Source of the DNA: Ypsolopha sequella
Lineage: Eukaryota; Arthropoda; Insecta; Lepidoptera; Ypsolophidae
Assembly (NCBI GenBank): GCA_934047225.1
Contig: OW203985.1
Coordinates: 10,743,501-10,807,500 of the forward strand
DNA length: 64,000 bases
Reading direction: 5' to 3'
A model generated the notes under the pieces. The model saw nothing but the letters and a program-made list of their open reading frames with translations, made no database searches and was not told where the DNA came from. This document shows positions 34,936-45,682 of this stretch, piece after piece (position 1 is the stretch's first letter; each line of letters opens with the position of its first letter). The position numbers and the translations under genes are program-made.

Positions 34936-35711
34936 ATTACAATTTGGCTGAAAAACATTGAAAGCATGGCGAAAGTTTTCCTGAAAGTTATAAATTTTCA
35001 GCCATGTTTGGTAGTAGAAAAACTATCAATCGTACCGAGTACAAAATGGCTTTTCTTACCCTCGGAATGAAAGCTTTCGACGTGAGCTGAACCTGCCTCA
35101 GGTAAAAAAAGCATAATTTTGTACTGAGTACAAAATATACTAAGTATTTGGACTATTTGGCGTGTGGGTGACAGTGACAGGAGGGTGCAGCTGTGAAACA
35201 AGGGATAAGATAGCAGCGTTAGGTCCAATTTTGATCATGACCAATTCACGCGCCAAAAGAGCATTGTCGCACTGTAAAAATGCTTAACTTAGTTATTGTC
35301 ATCGAAATGCAATAAAAATGTAACGGCTTGTCTATTACATTGTCTATTACAGAAAACATAGACATTTATTCACCCTAGCGGTCGCTTTATACGGTCAATG
35401 TGACACGGGATATGCCACAAAGTGGTACGTACCCTCAAAGAAATGAAATAAAAGCATTACACCCCTGGACAATTCCACATGTTTAGATATTTTAGAAGAG
35501 TATTGAATCAATAAAGAGGAATCATTACTTTAAGAATTTTAAAATAAAACTAAATTGATTTTACGGACAGACTGGCAGACGGACAACAAAGTTATCCTGT
35601 AAGCTGTAGAATAAGGTTCAATTTTAAAATTCTGAGATTGGTCATAAATAATATATTTAGTACCGGAATAGAAAGATAGGATTTCCTATAAAAATATAAC
35701 ATTATGCTTAA
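34936..35711. other. No gene seen
   Basis: Two short open frames overlap here on the minus strand without recognisable motifs. A GTACAAAAT word repeats at 35039 and 35139. Confidence 0.45.
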
Positions 35712-36306
35712 AGCGCTACGGCAAAAAAATCGACACTTTAAGAACTTGCATATCTACTACAGTAAGTAATGTATTATTTTGATAAAATAGTATATTATTT
35801 TCGAAAACTTTTTTTAGGGATCTGTTAAAACAGAAACGCGATTGCAGAAATTCGGCTCGATAGAAATATTTATTGAAATGAGGTCTTTTTCGACACCAAT
35901 TCTCCTGGTTTGACAATTTTGAATGACATATGGACTGCAATTATATTTTATTAGATGGGTTTTAAGAGTATTTAGGACCTGTGGGTCTACCGCGTAATTC
36001 TCATTTTCATCAACATCAACTTGAGATTGAAATTTGACGTGCGTGCGACGACGCCCGCCTAACAATCTCTAATCTAACTAATCTCTTTTGCACGCATTGA
36101 ATTTCGCATGCATTTGCTTGAAGTTGATACAAGTGAGAATTACGCGGTAGAGCCCCTGGTTAAACGAAATTTTGATAGCAACTTTAGTGCATTTTATATT
36201 CATAAAAATCTGACTTTTTGCTACTTTTCTACGAATCCGTCCCTCTTGCACTGAGGGTTTTTTCGCATATGGAGTAACAGGGACGCTAAAACTTTTACAT
36301 ATCGCC
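35712..36306. mobile_element. TTAA-flanked element (family T), copy 2, with a hairpin inside
   Basis: TTAA at 35708-35711 precedes AGCGCTACGGC; the right end is ACATATCGCC followed by CTAA, a one-base variant of TTAA. The arms match copies 1 and 3, for example TTCGACACCAATTCTCCTGG on the left and CAGGGACGCTAAAACTTTTA on the right. The middle is interrupted at GACCTG by the 174-bp hairpin at 35982-36155. Confidence 0.8.
35982..36155. mobile_element. 174-bp hairpin MITE with CTG duplication (family D)
   Basis: TCTACCGCGTAATTCTCA at the left is mirrored by TGAGAATTACGCGGTAGA at the right, then CATCAACTT / AAGTTGAT. CTG flanks both sides (35979-35981, 36156-36158), restoring GACCTGGTTAAACG when removed. 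The ends GGGTCTACC and GGTAGAGCCC resemble those of the 231-bp family C, which also duplicates CWG. Confidence 0.8.
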
Positions 36307-36436
36307 CTAACAACTCGAAAAAAGGAATGAAAGCCAGCCACAGCAGAACCAACAATGAAAATTCGCTTTTCCCGTCAAGGTGTTAATTTTTCTTATTCTG
36401 CTATCAGTGTTAGAACCTGACGATATCATGAATTTT

Positions 36437-36777
36437 TAAAAAGCCTTTTTGGGGTAACCCAAAGGGTAACCAACGGGACCCTATTACTAAGACTCCGCTG
36501 TCTGTCTGTCTGTCCGTCTGTCTGTCCGTCTGTCTGTCCATCTGTCCGTCTGTCCTTCTGTCACCAAGCTGTATCTCATGAACCGTGATAGTTAGACAGT
36601 TGAAATTTTCACAGATGATGTATTTCTGATGCCGCTATAACAACAAATACTAAAAAACAGAATAAAATAAATATTTAAGGGGGCACCCATACAACAGACA
36701 TGTATTTTTTGCCGTTTTTATAGATAATGGTACGGAACCCTTCGTGCGCGAGTCTGACTCTTATTTGGCTGGTTTTT
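36437..36777 (-). repeat. GGGTTCCGTACC repeat family, near-complete copy
   Basis: Read on the minus strand it starts AACCAGCCAAATAAGAG, holds AAGGGTTCCGTACCATTA and CATCATCTGTGAAAATTTC, and ends in GACAGACAG-type repeats and AATAGGGTCCCGTT. The plus strand shows the CTGTCTGTC run at 36491-36560. It is widespread in Lepidoptera in my recollection. The class is not settled; the second copy is at 39021-39330. Confidence 0.8.
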
Positions 36778-37168
36778 CTTCTTGCTACGTCATATTACTG
36801 AATACTCTGTGGAGTATCTGTAGTTTGTCTAAGCGTCTCTACTCTCTCTCTCCCTGAAGGGGAAGAATTAAGTAAGGGACAAGTGTTTGCTTTTATTTGC
36901 AGTTTTTACGTCTGACAGTTTGATGTTGCGTATGTGCGTGTGTGTATAATATAAGGACGAGCGCTTACTTACATATGGAAACAAATCGGCCCCTTTACAT
37001 TTTATTATAGGTTTGGTATTCGGAATTATTTGTCCAACACACTACACTTGGGATAATTTTCTGAAATCAATACTATTGTTATATTGCAGTGGCGTGCATT
37101 GAACTTTTTTCCGGAAAAACAAGCAGAAGGTCAAGTTTGACAATAAAACAAATATGAAAAAAATTCAA
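36778..37168. other. No gene seen
   Basis: Short spacer with no recognisable feature except CTCTCTCTC near 36842. Confidence 0.45.
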
Positions 37169-37264
37169 TAACACTTTGAAAAAAAAAAGGTTCGTATGAC
37201 GCCAGGGTAGGCACTGCCTACCCTAGAGTGAATATTTTCGTACAAACTTTTTTTTAAAGTGTTA
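37169..37264. repeat. Foldback sequence
   Basis: AACACTTTGAAAAAAAAAA with ACGAACC-type inner bases is mirrored by CGTACAAACTTTTTTTTAAA and GTGTT. The centre is a smaller palindrome, GGTAGGCACTGCCTACC. It directly abuts the MITE at 37267. Confidence 0.6.
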
Positions 37265-37266
37265 TA

Positions 37267-37411
37267 CCGAGTGTCCCAAAATTAGCACGTCAGCAGCCAC
37301 CGTGAAAAAAAATTACTTCAAACATAATGATCTCAATTCAACTGAATTCAATGCGTCTTGGGTCCATCTACCTCCGGTGTCAGTGTGACGTGCTAATTTT
37401 GGGACACCCTG
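37267..37411. mobile_element. 145-bp mariner-type MITE
   Basis: GTGTCCCAAAATTAGCACGT at the left is mirrored by ACGTGCTAATTTTGGGACAC at the right, with TA on both sides. The outer ACAGGGTGTCCC is the usual look of mariner/IS630 termini. The inside has no coding potential. Confidence 0.85.
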
Positions 37412-38098
37412 TATAATATATTGTAACTGTTAACACTGTCATTCATTTTATCACTACACTGTATCATAGCAGTAATAGTTCACCAATTTAAAAAAAATAA
37501 ATATAAGCATGGCGTTGTTTGTACCTATTGATAAAAATCTATACATAAATGGAATTGGATAACAGACCAGAAATTCGTTTTAGATCGTAAATACCATCTA
37601 ATTCACGGACCCCACCATTAAATAAGACAAAATATAAAATCTCAGTTAGAGAGCCCCAACTATTTAGTTCAACATCAAAGGATGTATCTCTCCTGGGGTG
37701 ATGGATTAGCAGCATGACGCCATATCGGTGCAGGCACGTGGCATGACCGGTAGATAAGATGCCGTTCGTAATAGTTCGTGTAATACTAAACGATAGTCTC
37801 TCCTGAGGGATGGATTATACGAGAGGACGTGGACGAAGCAGCAGCGGTGGATCAGTTGATAAGAAGCTTGACTGTCAATCAGGGGGCTGCGTTTTATTCT
37901 TGCTGCTAGAGCGTACAATAATAAGATATTGTGAAGGTATATGCATAATCATTTCTTTAGCATTTAATTATGTATACCTACTTACTGCCAGTACTACTGA
38001 TTGTATGAAGGAAAACAACACAAAGAGACCGAATTACGGCAAGACGCTCACATCTCACAATGAAACAACTGTATTAATGAGTGTTTGACTGTTGTCAC
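37412..38098. other. No gene seen
   Basis: Contains short open frames on both strands at 37706-38088 with no recognised motif. The word CTCTCCTG...GGTGATGGATTA at 37689 recurs imperfectly at 37798. Confidence 0.45.
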
Positions 38099-38102
38099 TT
38101 AA

Positions 38103-38597
38103 GAGTCGGTTCCGCCAAACATGCTCTAGCGTTTGGACAATTTAGCATATTAAATCAGAATATTTTTAATAAATACAAATTTAATAAATATTTTTTAATC
38201 ATTTTTATTAATTAGTTTCGAAGTTAAAATACATTATGTATTTTTTCAGATTTGGCACAAGTATCACAATTATCAAAAAAACAATTCTGAAAGATCGCTA
38301 AATAAAAAATAATAAAAATCTTGAAAGGCTACTTTTATTTCTTTACTCTATAAAAATATATTTTTTTATTTAGATCAGTAGACTGATCATACTAGTTCCA
38401 ACGCTAAATGACGTTTTCCGTGATTTTAGTAATCTCTCCGATTTTTTTCTCGATGATTGTGATATTTGTGTCAAATCTGAAAAATAAATAATGTACTTCA
38501 ATTTCTTAACTAATAACACAAATTTTATTTGTTAAAATATTTTTATTTAATATGCTAAATTGTCCAAACGCGAAAGCATGTTTGGCGGAATCGGTCC
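38103..38597. mobile_element. 495-bp palindromic TTAA-flanked MITE
   Basis: TTAA lies at 38099-38102 and 38598-38601. TTCCGCCAAACATGCT is mirrored by AGCATGTTTGGCGGAA, and GTTTGGACAATTTAGCATAT by ATATGCTAAATTGTCCAAAC. The arms extend inwards over 200 bases with declining identity (TTTTTCAGATTTGGCACAAG and its mirror). No coding sequence. TTAA targeting suggests piggyBac or a similar superfamily. Confidence 0.88.
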
Positions 38598-38601
38598 TTA
38601 A

Positions 38602-39020
38602 CACTCTCTCACCACTTTCAAGGGGTTGTAACTCGGTATATCATGATGATGTACCGAGAAATAATATCATGTTCAGTATTCAACAAGCTTGGGTATACGT
38701 TTCTAAGTAATGCTGAGATGAGCAATAGATGCGAAGATTGCGAAGCCTTCTTAGATAGTTTATAAGTATGTACAATGTACAATTATGTATTTATACATAA
38801 CGTTTATTTAGCAAATAGCTGTTGTAAACTTTTAGACAATGGGGCAGTACTCTCTATGGTTTGTGCCTTTAGACAATATATATGTAATAATTATATATAT
38901 GTCGGCAACTTCTTAAACATTATCAAATGTATTGTAGAAATTGTCTCTGATTCGTTATTGAACGACGGGACCGTATTGCATTGCACGGCTCATGTTACAA
39001 TTAAAGAGCAAAATTCGCCC
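38602..39020. other. No gene seen
   Basis: A 90-codon plus-strand open frame at 38775-39047 runs into the following repeat and shows no motif. Confidence 0.45.
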
Positions 39021-39330
39021 CTTTTTAGGGTTCCGTACCCAAACTAACCTACCCGACCCAACCCAACGGGACCCTATTACTAAGACTCCGCTGTCCGTCT
39101 GTCTGTCCGTCTGTCACCAGGCTGTATATCATGAACCGTGATAGTGAGACAGTAGAAATTTTCACAGATGATGTATTTCTGTTGCCGCTATAATAAAAAA
39201 TACTAAAAAACAGATTAAAATAAAAATTTAAGGGGAATCCCATACAACAAACGTGATATTTTTGCCGTTTTTATAGATAATGGTAGGGAACCCTTCGTTA
39301 GTGAATCCGACTCGCACTTGGCCGGTTTTT
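39021..39330 (-). repeat. GGGTTCCGTACC repeat family, copy 2
   Basis: The same order as 36437-36777: GGCCAAGTGCGAGTCGGA on the minus strand, GCCGTTTTTATAGATAATGG on the plus strand, CATCTGTGAAAATTTC on the minus strand, then the GACGGACAG run. Here the other end is complete, finishing in GGGTACGGAACCCTAAAA, so the unit begins and ends with related GGTTCCGTACC-type words. Confidence 0.82.
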
Positions 39331-39661
39331 ATTATACCTTAGAAACATTACATTAAACTCTTCCAGAAAACGAAATAAAAGGAGATTCAAACCTCAAGTT
39401 ACAACCAAAGTCATTAATATTAATGTGAACATCGATTGTTTGGCAGAAATTAATTCAATTTTTGAGGGGAAATTGCAGAGAATCAGGGGTGAGTTGGGGC
39501 ACAGTTTATCATATTACGGATTGCGTCTTTTACGAACCTTCTCGTTTATATTAATAACTTGCTTAGCAATTTAGCTAAATTACTAACAAATAAATAGTTT
39601 CTTAACTTCTTATTTTGAGCAAAATAAACATGGTAAATAATTTAAACACATCATTTATATA
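39331..39661. other. No gene seen
   Basis: AT-rich spacer. Confidence 0.5.
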
Positions 39662-39921
39662 AGGTTAAATAATATTAGTTAGCGAAACTCAAAACATAGG
39701 TAGTACTAGTCTACATGAACAACTTTTTGTATGGGAGCTAAGCGAAATTCTTAAAATTTGTTTTCACCTTTCCATACTGGACCAGTCAGCTGATCGGGGC
39801 AATTTGTATGGGAGGAAGAGAAAAATAGTTGCGAATTTGGCTTTGCTCCCATACAAAAAGTTGTTCATATAGACTAGTACTACCTATGTTTTGATTCTCG
39901 CCAACTTATATTATTTAACCT
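39662..39921. mobile_element. TA-flanked hairpin MITE, family H2, copy 2
   Basis: AGGTTAAATAATATTAGTTA is mirrored by TATTATTTAACCT; further in, ACATAGGTAGTACTAGTCTA and CTCCCATACAAAAAGTTGTT mirror their partners. TA on both sides. It is 260 bp with arms of about 100 bases, the best-preserved member of H2 here. Confidence 0.88.
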
Positions 39922-40132
39922 TATATAAAACAAGATTCATTACATTGATTACAAGAAAATAAACAGTATTATTAAGCTAATATAATTGTTATTTTATAGC
40001 GACATCCCTCGCTTTGTATTCTGGCCCAAGGAGTTTTTAAAATATATTTTGTTTTTTTTTTATTTGAGTAATATTCAGAGCAGCTATCTAGTCCGTTAAG
40101 CACATTTTTCAAGAAGGGTGAAGGGCAAAAGA
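39922..40132. other. No gene seen
   Basis: Short AT-rich spacer. Confidence 0.5.
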
Positions 40133-40264
40133 AAGAGAGGAAGGCTTATTAGAACACTCACGTATCAGATGAAAGAGAAAGTAAATGACGTATCGTATCA
40201 AAAAGTTAAGGGTAAGTGCAGAAGTGAATAGAGAGGAATCCATCGACAAGAGCACAGCTCTTAA
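40133..40264 (+). pseudogene. Non-LTR retrotransposon C-terminal relic
   Basis: One plus-strand frame reads KRGRLIRTLTYQMKEKVNDV then SYQKVKGKCRSE, a stop, and RGIHRQEHSS before a second stop. The order RGRP-like basic box, KEKV...SYQ.VK, and HRQ...SS is what I expect at the very end of some lepidopteran LINE polyproteins. The piece is short and one stop interrupts it, so this is a tentative relic. Confidence 0.4.
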
Positions 40265-40447
40265 ATTTAATTTAATTGAATGTATATTCACACTTGTTCC
40301 AAAAAACTTTATTCTGGAATTTATTTTATATGCTTTATTGTCAGTAAGATTTTGATACACCTCCAAAGTTGCACGTGCAATTATATTCAAAGCCAATGCC
40401 GATAATACATTTTATTTTCAGAATTATAACTTTCTATATAACAAAAA

Positions 40448-40752
40448 AAGCAGCGGTAGCTCAGGGGGTAGAAAAGCTATCCTCCCAATCTTGAAATCCA
40501 GGTTCGATCCCCGGTCGGGCGTAGACCAGTGAGATTTTCGAAATTTATGTGCGTAGTGTTCGTGGTACCTAATACTTACCACTTGCTGAAGGAAAACATC
40601 GTCCGAAGAAAGGCGATAAGGCTCACCACCATTGGGACGTAATAATCGTCGACGAATCACGGATGTACCGAGTGTGGACTGTGACTTGCATTTCACAATT
40701 CACACTCGGAACACCTCTGACACCCCCTCGGGGGTTCATGTTCTAACGATAT
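40448..40752 (+). mobile_element. tRNA-derived SINE, most complete copy
   Basis: Head: GCGGTAGCTCAGGGGGTAGA (box A) and AGGTTCGATCCCCGG (box B), an RNA polymerase III internal promoter. The body contains CACTTGCTGAAGGAAAACAT, CACCACCATTGGGACGTAAT, a hairpin between CCGAGTGTG and CACACTCGG, and the 3' end TCGGGGGTTCATG. About 305 bp. Other copies: 6604-6992 and 17874-17951 on the minus strand. The 3' end gives no poly(A), so the partner LINE is unknown. Confidence 0.85.
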
Positions 40753-40879
40753 ATATTTTTATTATATACAAGGTGGCGCAAAAGTAATGTCATAATTTGA
40801 ATTGGCTGCCATTTTTGCAGATGCCGCCAAATGTCACTGTGCTTTGACAATTATAATGTGGAGTTGCCAACAAGCCATA

Positions 40880-41195
40880 TCGAGCGTTACACACCTCAAG
40901 AATGTGGAATTATTGTTACTGCTTATTTGAAAAATTTTGATCTCTGGTTTTGGAGATTTGAACTGGCCGTCCAGATCGCCAGATCTAACAGCACCGACTT
41001 CTTCATTTGAGGCTTTTTAAAATCTCGCGATACCACAACAAACCACGACCCTTGCAAGTCTCAAAAGATAACGTTGAAAAAGAAATCGTCAATTCGGTGC
41101 CAGATAGCCAGATGTTTTGCGAGCAACAATTCAAAATACCGTAAACCGAGCGCAATTATGTATCAACTCGGGAGGTGGCCATTTGAGGGATATAA
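40880..41195 (+). pseudogene. mariner transposase remnant (N- and C-terminal pieces)
   Basis: 40882-40935 reads ERYTPQECGIIVTAYLKN, like the start of the mariner helix-turn-helix. 40961-40987 reads NWPSRSPDL, the motif preceding the last catalytic Asp in mariner transposases; a one-base shift then gives DFF, a stop where Trp is expected, and GFLKSR. The sequence continues to REVAI-like residues typical of the C-terminus. The middle two thirds with the first catalytic residues are deleted. Dead copy. Confidence 0.75.
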
Positions 41196-41206
41196 TTTTT
41201 CCAATT

Positions 41207-41792
41207 CCATCCATCAGCCTAGTTCGTCCACTGCTGGACATAAGCCTTTCCAGCGGGCCTATTGTGTATCTCTAGTTGCCTTCCGGACTGGGTGTCTATC
41301 ATCAAAAACATAGATATACTATCGAATTCCGATGTCCTAAGGATATTTTCGCACTTGAAGTGACGACACAGATTGTTAATAGTTCAATACCCACTAAAGG
41401 CAATTTTGAAATTTCAGTTTTTAGCTATGTTTTTGATGATAGGCACCTCGTGCAGTTGGCAACTAAAGATACAGAATAGGGGGGCAGGACTTCGCCACTC
41501 CCGGTGGTCATCCTGGAAGAATTGCCCATACTCACACACGCTGGACAGGCGGGTTGGTGAGCGCGGTGCCGGAACCATCGCACCAGTGAAGCCGCTGCCC
41601 GTCACCAGTCTGTTCCATATAAGGCCCGGCTATTAGGGATGGATATACCGCCATCAATCGGTCCCAGGCGTGGTGGGCCTCCTGGCTTTTTGCCTGTGAG
41701 CTGTCCTCTTACTCTCCCCCTAATTACTACGAGGGGGTCTCCAAGTAAGATGGTGATACCTCCACAGTTGAGCCCGGCATCAGCTCTACCAC
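41207..41792 (-). repeat. GATG-tailed retroposon (family R), copy split by a MITE
   Basis: On the minus strand it runs from GGTGGTAGAGCTGATGCC (right) to CTAGGCTGATGGATGG (left), the full family length. It is interrupted at CCTTTCCAG by the 231-bp MITE. It lies inside the mariner remnant, so the order of events is mariner first, retroposon second, MITE third. Confidence 0.85.
41254..41484. mobile_element. 231-bp CWG-targeting MITE (family C), copy 2
   Basis: Perfect CAG duplication at 41251-41253 and 41485-41487; removing the insert restores TTTCCAGGACTT of the retroposon, as read in the uninterrupted copies at 2450 and 15379. Arms GGGCCTATTGTGTATCTCTA and its mirror. Confidence 0.92.
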
Positions 41793-41903
41793 CTTTTTTC
41801 CAATCAATTTTACACTTTCAAATAAACTTTTCATGAAAACGGAGCTCTTATTTTTTCATTTGGCAGCCTATTCAAATTATGACAGTACTTTTGCGCTACC
41901 CAT

Positions 41904-42938
41904 TACAATATCAATAATGAACGCACCTCGTCTATCACCTTATACAGATAGAATACGTCAGCACCGTTTTAATGGCATTATTTCCTAATACAGTTGACAA
42001 TTTCCCACTAACTCCATTACGGGGCGTGTTTTGGAGCAAATTTCGATTTGCGACATTTCCCTATATGTCCCGGTTAAGCCTCACCCGTACAAACTAGAAT
42101 TTAAACAGGTGTCGGCATGTACCTCCAATAGTATATGGTCTCCCCCATCTGCGATGTCTGCACTAAAATCAGGAGCGTATGGTGAATGTAAGGCTTCGAT
42201 GACAGGTCTTGAAAAGTGGTTGGTTAAATTAATGGTTATCGTGTTCAGCTGAGTACGTACCTTTGAAGCTTGCACCTGATGATTTCGCAGACATTTGCGC
42301 TAGTGATTCAATAATGATACATTCTTTCTCTCTTACAAATGAATTCTAATAGGTCTTTACATACAAAATTTCCGAAATATTCTCACAGATTCATGACTCA
42401 TTATTTCAATTATTTGTTTTTGGTTGAAAGTTGATTTCAGGGTTTTACATCTACGTATTAAATTTCGTTTTTATTTTCAGTTTGATTATAAAAATTCAAT
42501 CTTCAAAAATTGTTCATCCTAAATGCCATCTATTTTCATGATAAGATTCGTAATCATTTTTTACAGCTGACACTTTTCAAAATTTAAATTAATGTTGCTG
42601 TTAGCATTATGTCTCATTTAAACACAAAAGAAATTACATAATTTGGATTTGTCACTTCTAAGAAAATGCACAAATATTAGTACCGAAAATTGAGTTTCCT
42701 TCTAATTCTCTATAGAAAACGGCAATTTCATATGTAAATACCTAATATTTACCTAACTTTGACATACCAGTTTCACTTAATTATTAAAAAATACAGGTCA
42801 AGTGGGAATAGGACTCGTGCCCTGTTCCATGTGCAGTTATTAATGACCAACTTACGGTTCATTAAACTATGTATTCGAACGGCCTAATTGAGTTGGTCCT
42901 TTAAGGATTCCGTTTTTTTAATGTTTAGGGGCGGAATC
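41904..42938. other. No gene called; one segment open on both strands
   Basis: 42031-42275 is open on plus (73 codons) and minus (64 codons) with an even, protein-like composition. On the minus strand a GTACGT word (a weak donor) lies just 5' of LNTITINLTNHFSRPVIEAL-like residues. I recognise neither protein. It could be a host exon, an old transposon piece, or chance. Confidence 0.3.
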
Positions 42939-43341
42939 CTAATAGTAGTTTATGCTACAAGGGCGCAAAGGAATAAATTACGAGGACGATTTAAAACACG
43001 AGCGTAGCGAGTGTTTTAAACGTAACCGAGTAATTTATTGCTTTTACGCCCGTGTATCATACTACGTTTTTCAATGCATAGTGTGAGGAAATGAAAACAA
43101 ATATAATCTTGTGAACTTTAAATTATGATTGGCTCAAAAGGATTGTATCCAGAGCCGTTAAACAGTGGAAAAAAAAGTATAACATCTATGGTACACAGGA
43201 AAAGCTGCAGGTTAGCCAACCATTGGAAACAAATAAAAAAAAATAATAATAATAAAGCCCTAGGGCAAAATAATAGACTTTCTGTTCGGTTTTGATGCAT
43301 AAAAAGTGGGCCTTTACGAGCACATGCATTGAAAAAATAAT
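42939..43341. repeat. Interspersed repeat with internal inverted repeat, copy 2
   Basis: TGCTACAAGGGCGCAAAGGA and its mirror near TTTTACGCCCGTGTATCAT bracket 42950-43072, with CGAGCGTAGCGAG in the middle. The unit continues with GATTGGCTCAAAAGGATTG and AAAGCCCTAGGGCAAAATAA as in 17226-17625. Confidence 0.75.
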
Positions 43342-43439
43342 TAAATTAATATGTTAACATTTGTTGCTAGCTATAATACCGACCGAGCACGCGTAGTAAA
43401 TAAATTTATTCGTGGAGAAGTAAAAGTATAAGCCATAAG

Positions 43440-43845
43440 GCGATATGTAAAAAATTACGTGTGCTTCTTTTCTGTGTATTTCATGAAACGGAAAACTGTA
43501 ATCAATTTCTGGTATATGCATTTTGACTATATAATCTAGGGTTTGTTTATGGAAAAATTTTCCTTGGTAGAAATAATTGTTGAAATGAGGTCTTCAAACA
43601 CACTTGTTATCCTTTTTGACGAATAGGAACCATGTACAGAACTGAAACATATATTTTATGAGATGCGTTTCAACAATGTCTAGAATTTTTATTTTAAAAA
43701 TGTTGTTAGCTATTTTAGTTTTTCTCATAAAAATATAAAACTTACGTTTTTCCCTTTCACCCCGAATTCGCCCTTCTGACACTGCAAGTTTTTTCGCTTG
43801 GAGTGACAGTGACAAAAATAAAATTCGCATAGCCTCTTAATAACA
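43440..43845. mobile_element. Diverged TTAA element (family T relative), uninterrupted
   Basis: TAAGGCGATATGTAAAA starts it; GAAATGAGGTCTT, GAATTCGCCCTTCTGACACT, TTTTTTCGC and GGAGTGACAG follow in the order seen in copies 1-3; it ends near CCTCTTAA. Identity is clearly lower. At the site where the other three copies are interrupted, this one reads straight through (GTCTAGAATTTTTATTTT). It acts as a natural empty-site comparison. Confidence 0.55.
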
Positions 43846-44984
43846 ACAGTACAATAAGATCCACAAAGTGCTAACACTCAAACGCATTTACTCAATTTAT
43901 AAAAATAAAAGTGCAGTATAAATACCCTCAAACTTTCCTCATTCATTCAAAGAAATAAGAAAGCAGTTTGTAAAATCGAATCATAAAATTCTGAAAAGGG
44001 AAAGCTTTCTCCATTAGTCCCGTAAATAGATAATCGTTGACGTTTTGCATCCCTAAGCTCCGTATATTTTTTCAATCTCCTAATATGCAAACGTGAATTA
44101 ATAATAACTCGTCCCTGGGGAAATGATGCGTGGAGTTTCCAAAGAAAATGTTTGCTAAAAATTTCCGTACACGAATGTCATTACCGTTCTTGCTCTACAC
44201 TCTACAGTTTGCAGGCGGGAGAAAAATTACTCGCCAGAAATCTTTAAAAGGGCTGCCACCTAACCGTGTACTGTAAGATAATTCTTCAAATGTTATGAAA
44301 AGCTTGTGTACAAGCTTGTACGTGCGTTTGTTTTCTTTAAATCGTGAGTATTGTAGAAACCTTTTCATTTATTTGTTATTATTATTTGTTAATGCCATAT
44401 AGAGTTTTAAAATAATTGTGCTAACGAGTTTAAAAAAAATGACTAATGATTTGATACAATTTTACCTACTGTATTATTTTTCTATCGCTTTGTAATCGAT
44501 TATATTTGAAACTTTTTATAATATTACACTAGAAATTTTAGACCTAGAGAACTCCTCTTGTACTTTCAGTTCAGATACAACTTTTTTTTAAATCATTTAT
44601 TTAACACAGAGTAAATTCACTTATTCTAGATACATATATTTCGCAAAACTTTTGTCTGCGAAAACGTTGCAGCTTTAATAATTTTACTTAAATTAAATTA
44701 ACCCTAACTACTTTTATAAGCACACCTTGTAAATATAATACTTGGAAAACTGAGGCATAGTTTTGAAATTTATGACTTTTAACTACCTACTAAGTAACGT
44801 CATCTTTAATAACCTAAACATTGTTTACAACTTATTAGGGTATGCTAAGGTTTACAAGTGTTGCCCATGGGGAAATTAAATTGTGTGAAAATATTGTATT
44901 TTTCACTTCGTAGAATCGTAGTTATACACAGACTGCTTGTGTCTTACGTACATTATGTATGAGTAGCTAAAAGTTTAATGTGTA
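43846..44984. other. No gene seen
   Basis: Mostly AT-rich unique sequence; nothing recognised. Confidence 0.5.
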
Positions 44985-45682
44985 CAGTAGCCGTCAATAG
45001 AAATTGTGGACTATGTAAACAAAGCGCCATGTTGTCTTTGTCTATGAATAGGTGAACTATCTAGAGATGGGTAAGTATGTGATTAAAATATGTTAGGTGC
45101 TTAATTAGTTTTCTTTATTTGATTCATCGCTAAAATATTCTGATGAATCGCTAGTCAAATCGCCCACGTTAATTACAAATGGTTCCGTCACAGAGTCGTT
45201 GGCCGTATCTATTATCCCATCCAGTTCTTTCATTTTTTCTTTTACTTTTAGGACATGAGCTACACATTTTAGAGCAACGCTGGAAGATCACACAGCTCTC
45301 GATAGAATCATACACACGTTTATGTCAAAGATTACGAAGTAACGCTGTTAAAAAAAATTACGGAATAAAATAACATTACGAATAAAATACGTTATATTCA
45401 AATAGATTCGTACATCACCAATTTTCAAAGACAATACAGATTCGATGAGAAAAAAATATGACAGCAATCTCGACGCAGTACAGAATTGACTATTGATTCT
45501 ATAATTTTCCGTAATTAACTGGTGATTATTGAATATTTCATGATGAAATACAGTGAATGACTGGTAAGACTTGATGCTTCATGATTTGGAATAATGTTCA
45601 ATGAGACTCCGTGACGGAACCTTGAGAAAAATTGAGAAAACGGTTTGTTTACATAGTCCACAATTTCTATTGACGGCGACTT
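44985..45682. mobile_element. 698-bp TA-flanked inverted-repeat element
   Basis: GCCGTCAATAGAAATTGTGG and the following ACTATGTAAACAAA are mirrored at 45645-45677. Further inside, GGTTCCGTCACAGAGTC (45182) is mirrored by GACTCCGTGACGGAACC (45605). TA brackets the ends if they are taken as CAGTAGCCG and CGGCGACTT. Non-coding; superfamily probably Tc1/mariner. Confidence 0.75.

Larger units (their letters stand above)
40769..41903 (+). mobile_element. mariner-like element, internally deleted, containing a retroposon
   Basis: Ends: AAGGTGGCGCAAAAGTAATG and its mirror near AGTACTTTTGCGCTACCC, then ATAATTTGAATTGGCTGCC / GGCAGCCTATTCAAATTAT. TA on both sides. Inside are the first and last parts of a mariner transposase with the middle missing. 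A GATG-tailed retroposon (41207-41792), itself carrying a 231-bp MITE (41254-41484), sits near the 3' end of the coding remnant. Confidence 0.85.

Noticed and set aside
40448..40520. Possible functional tRNA gene
   Set aside because: The box A and box B are followed by a long conserved body shared with 6604-6992, so it is the head of a SINE.
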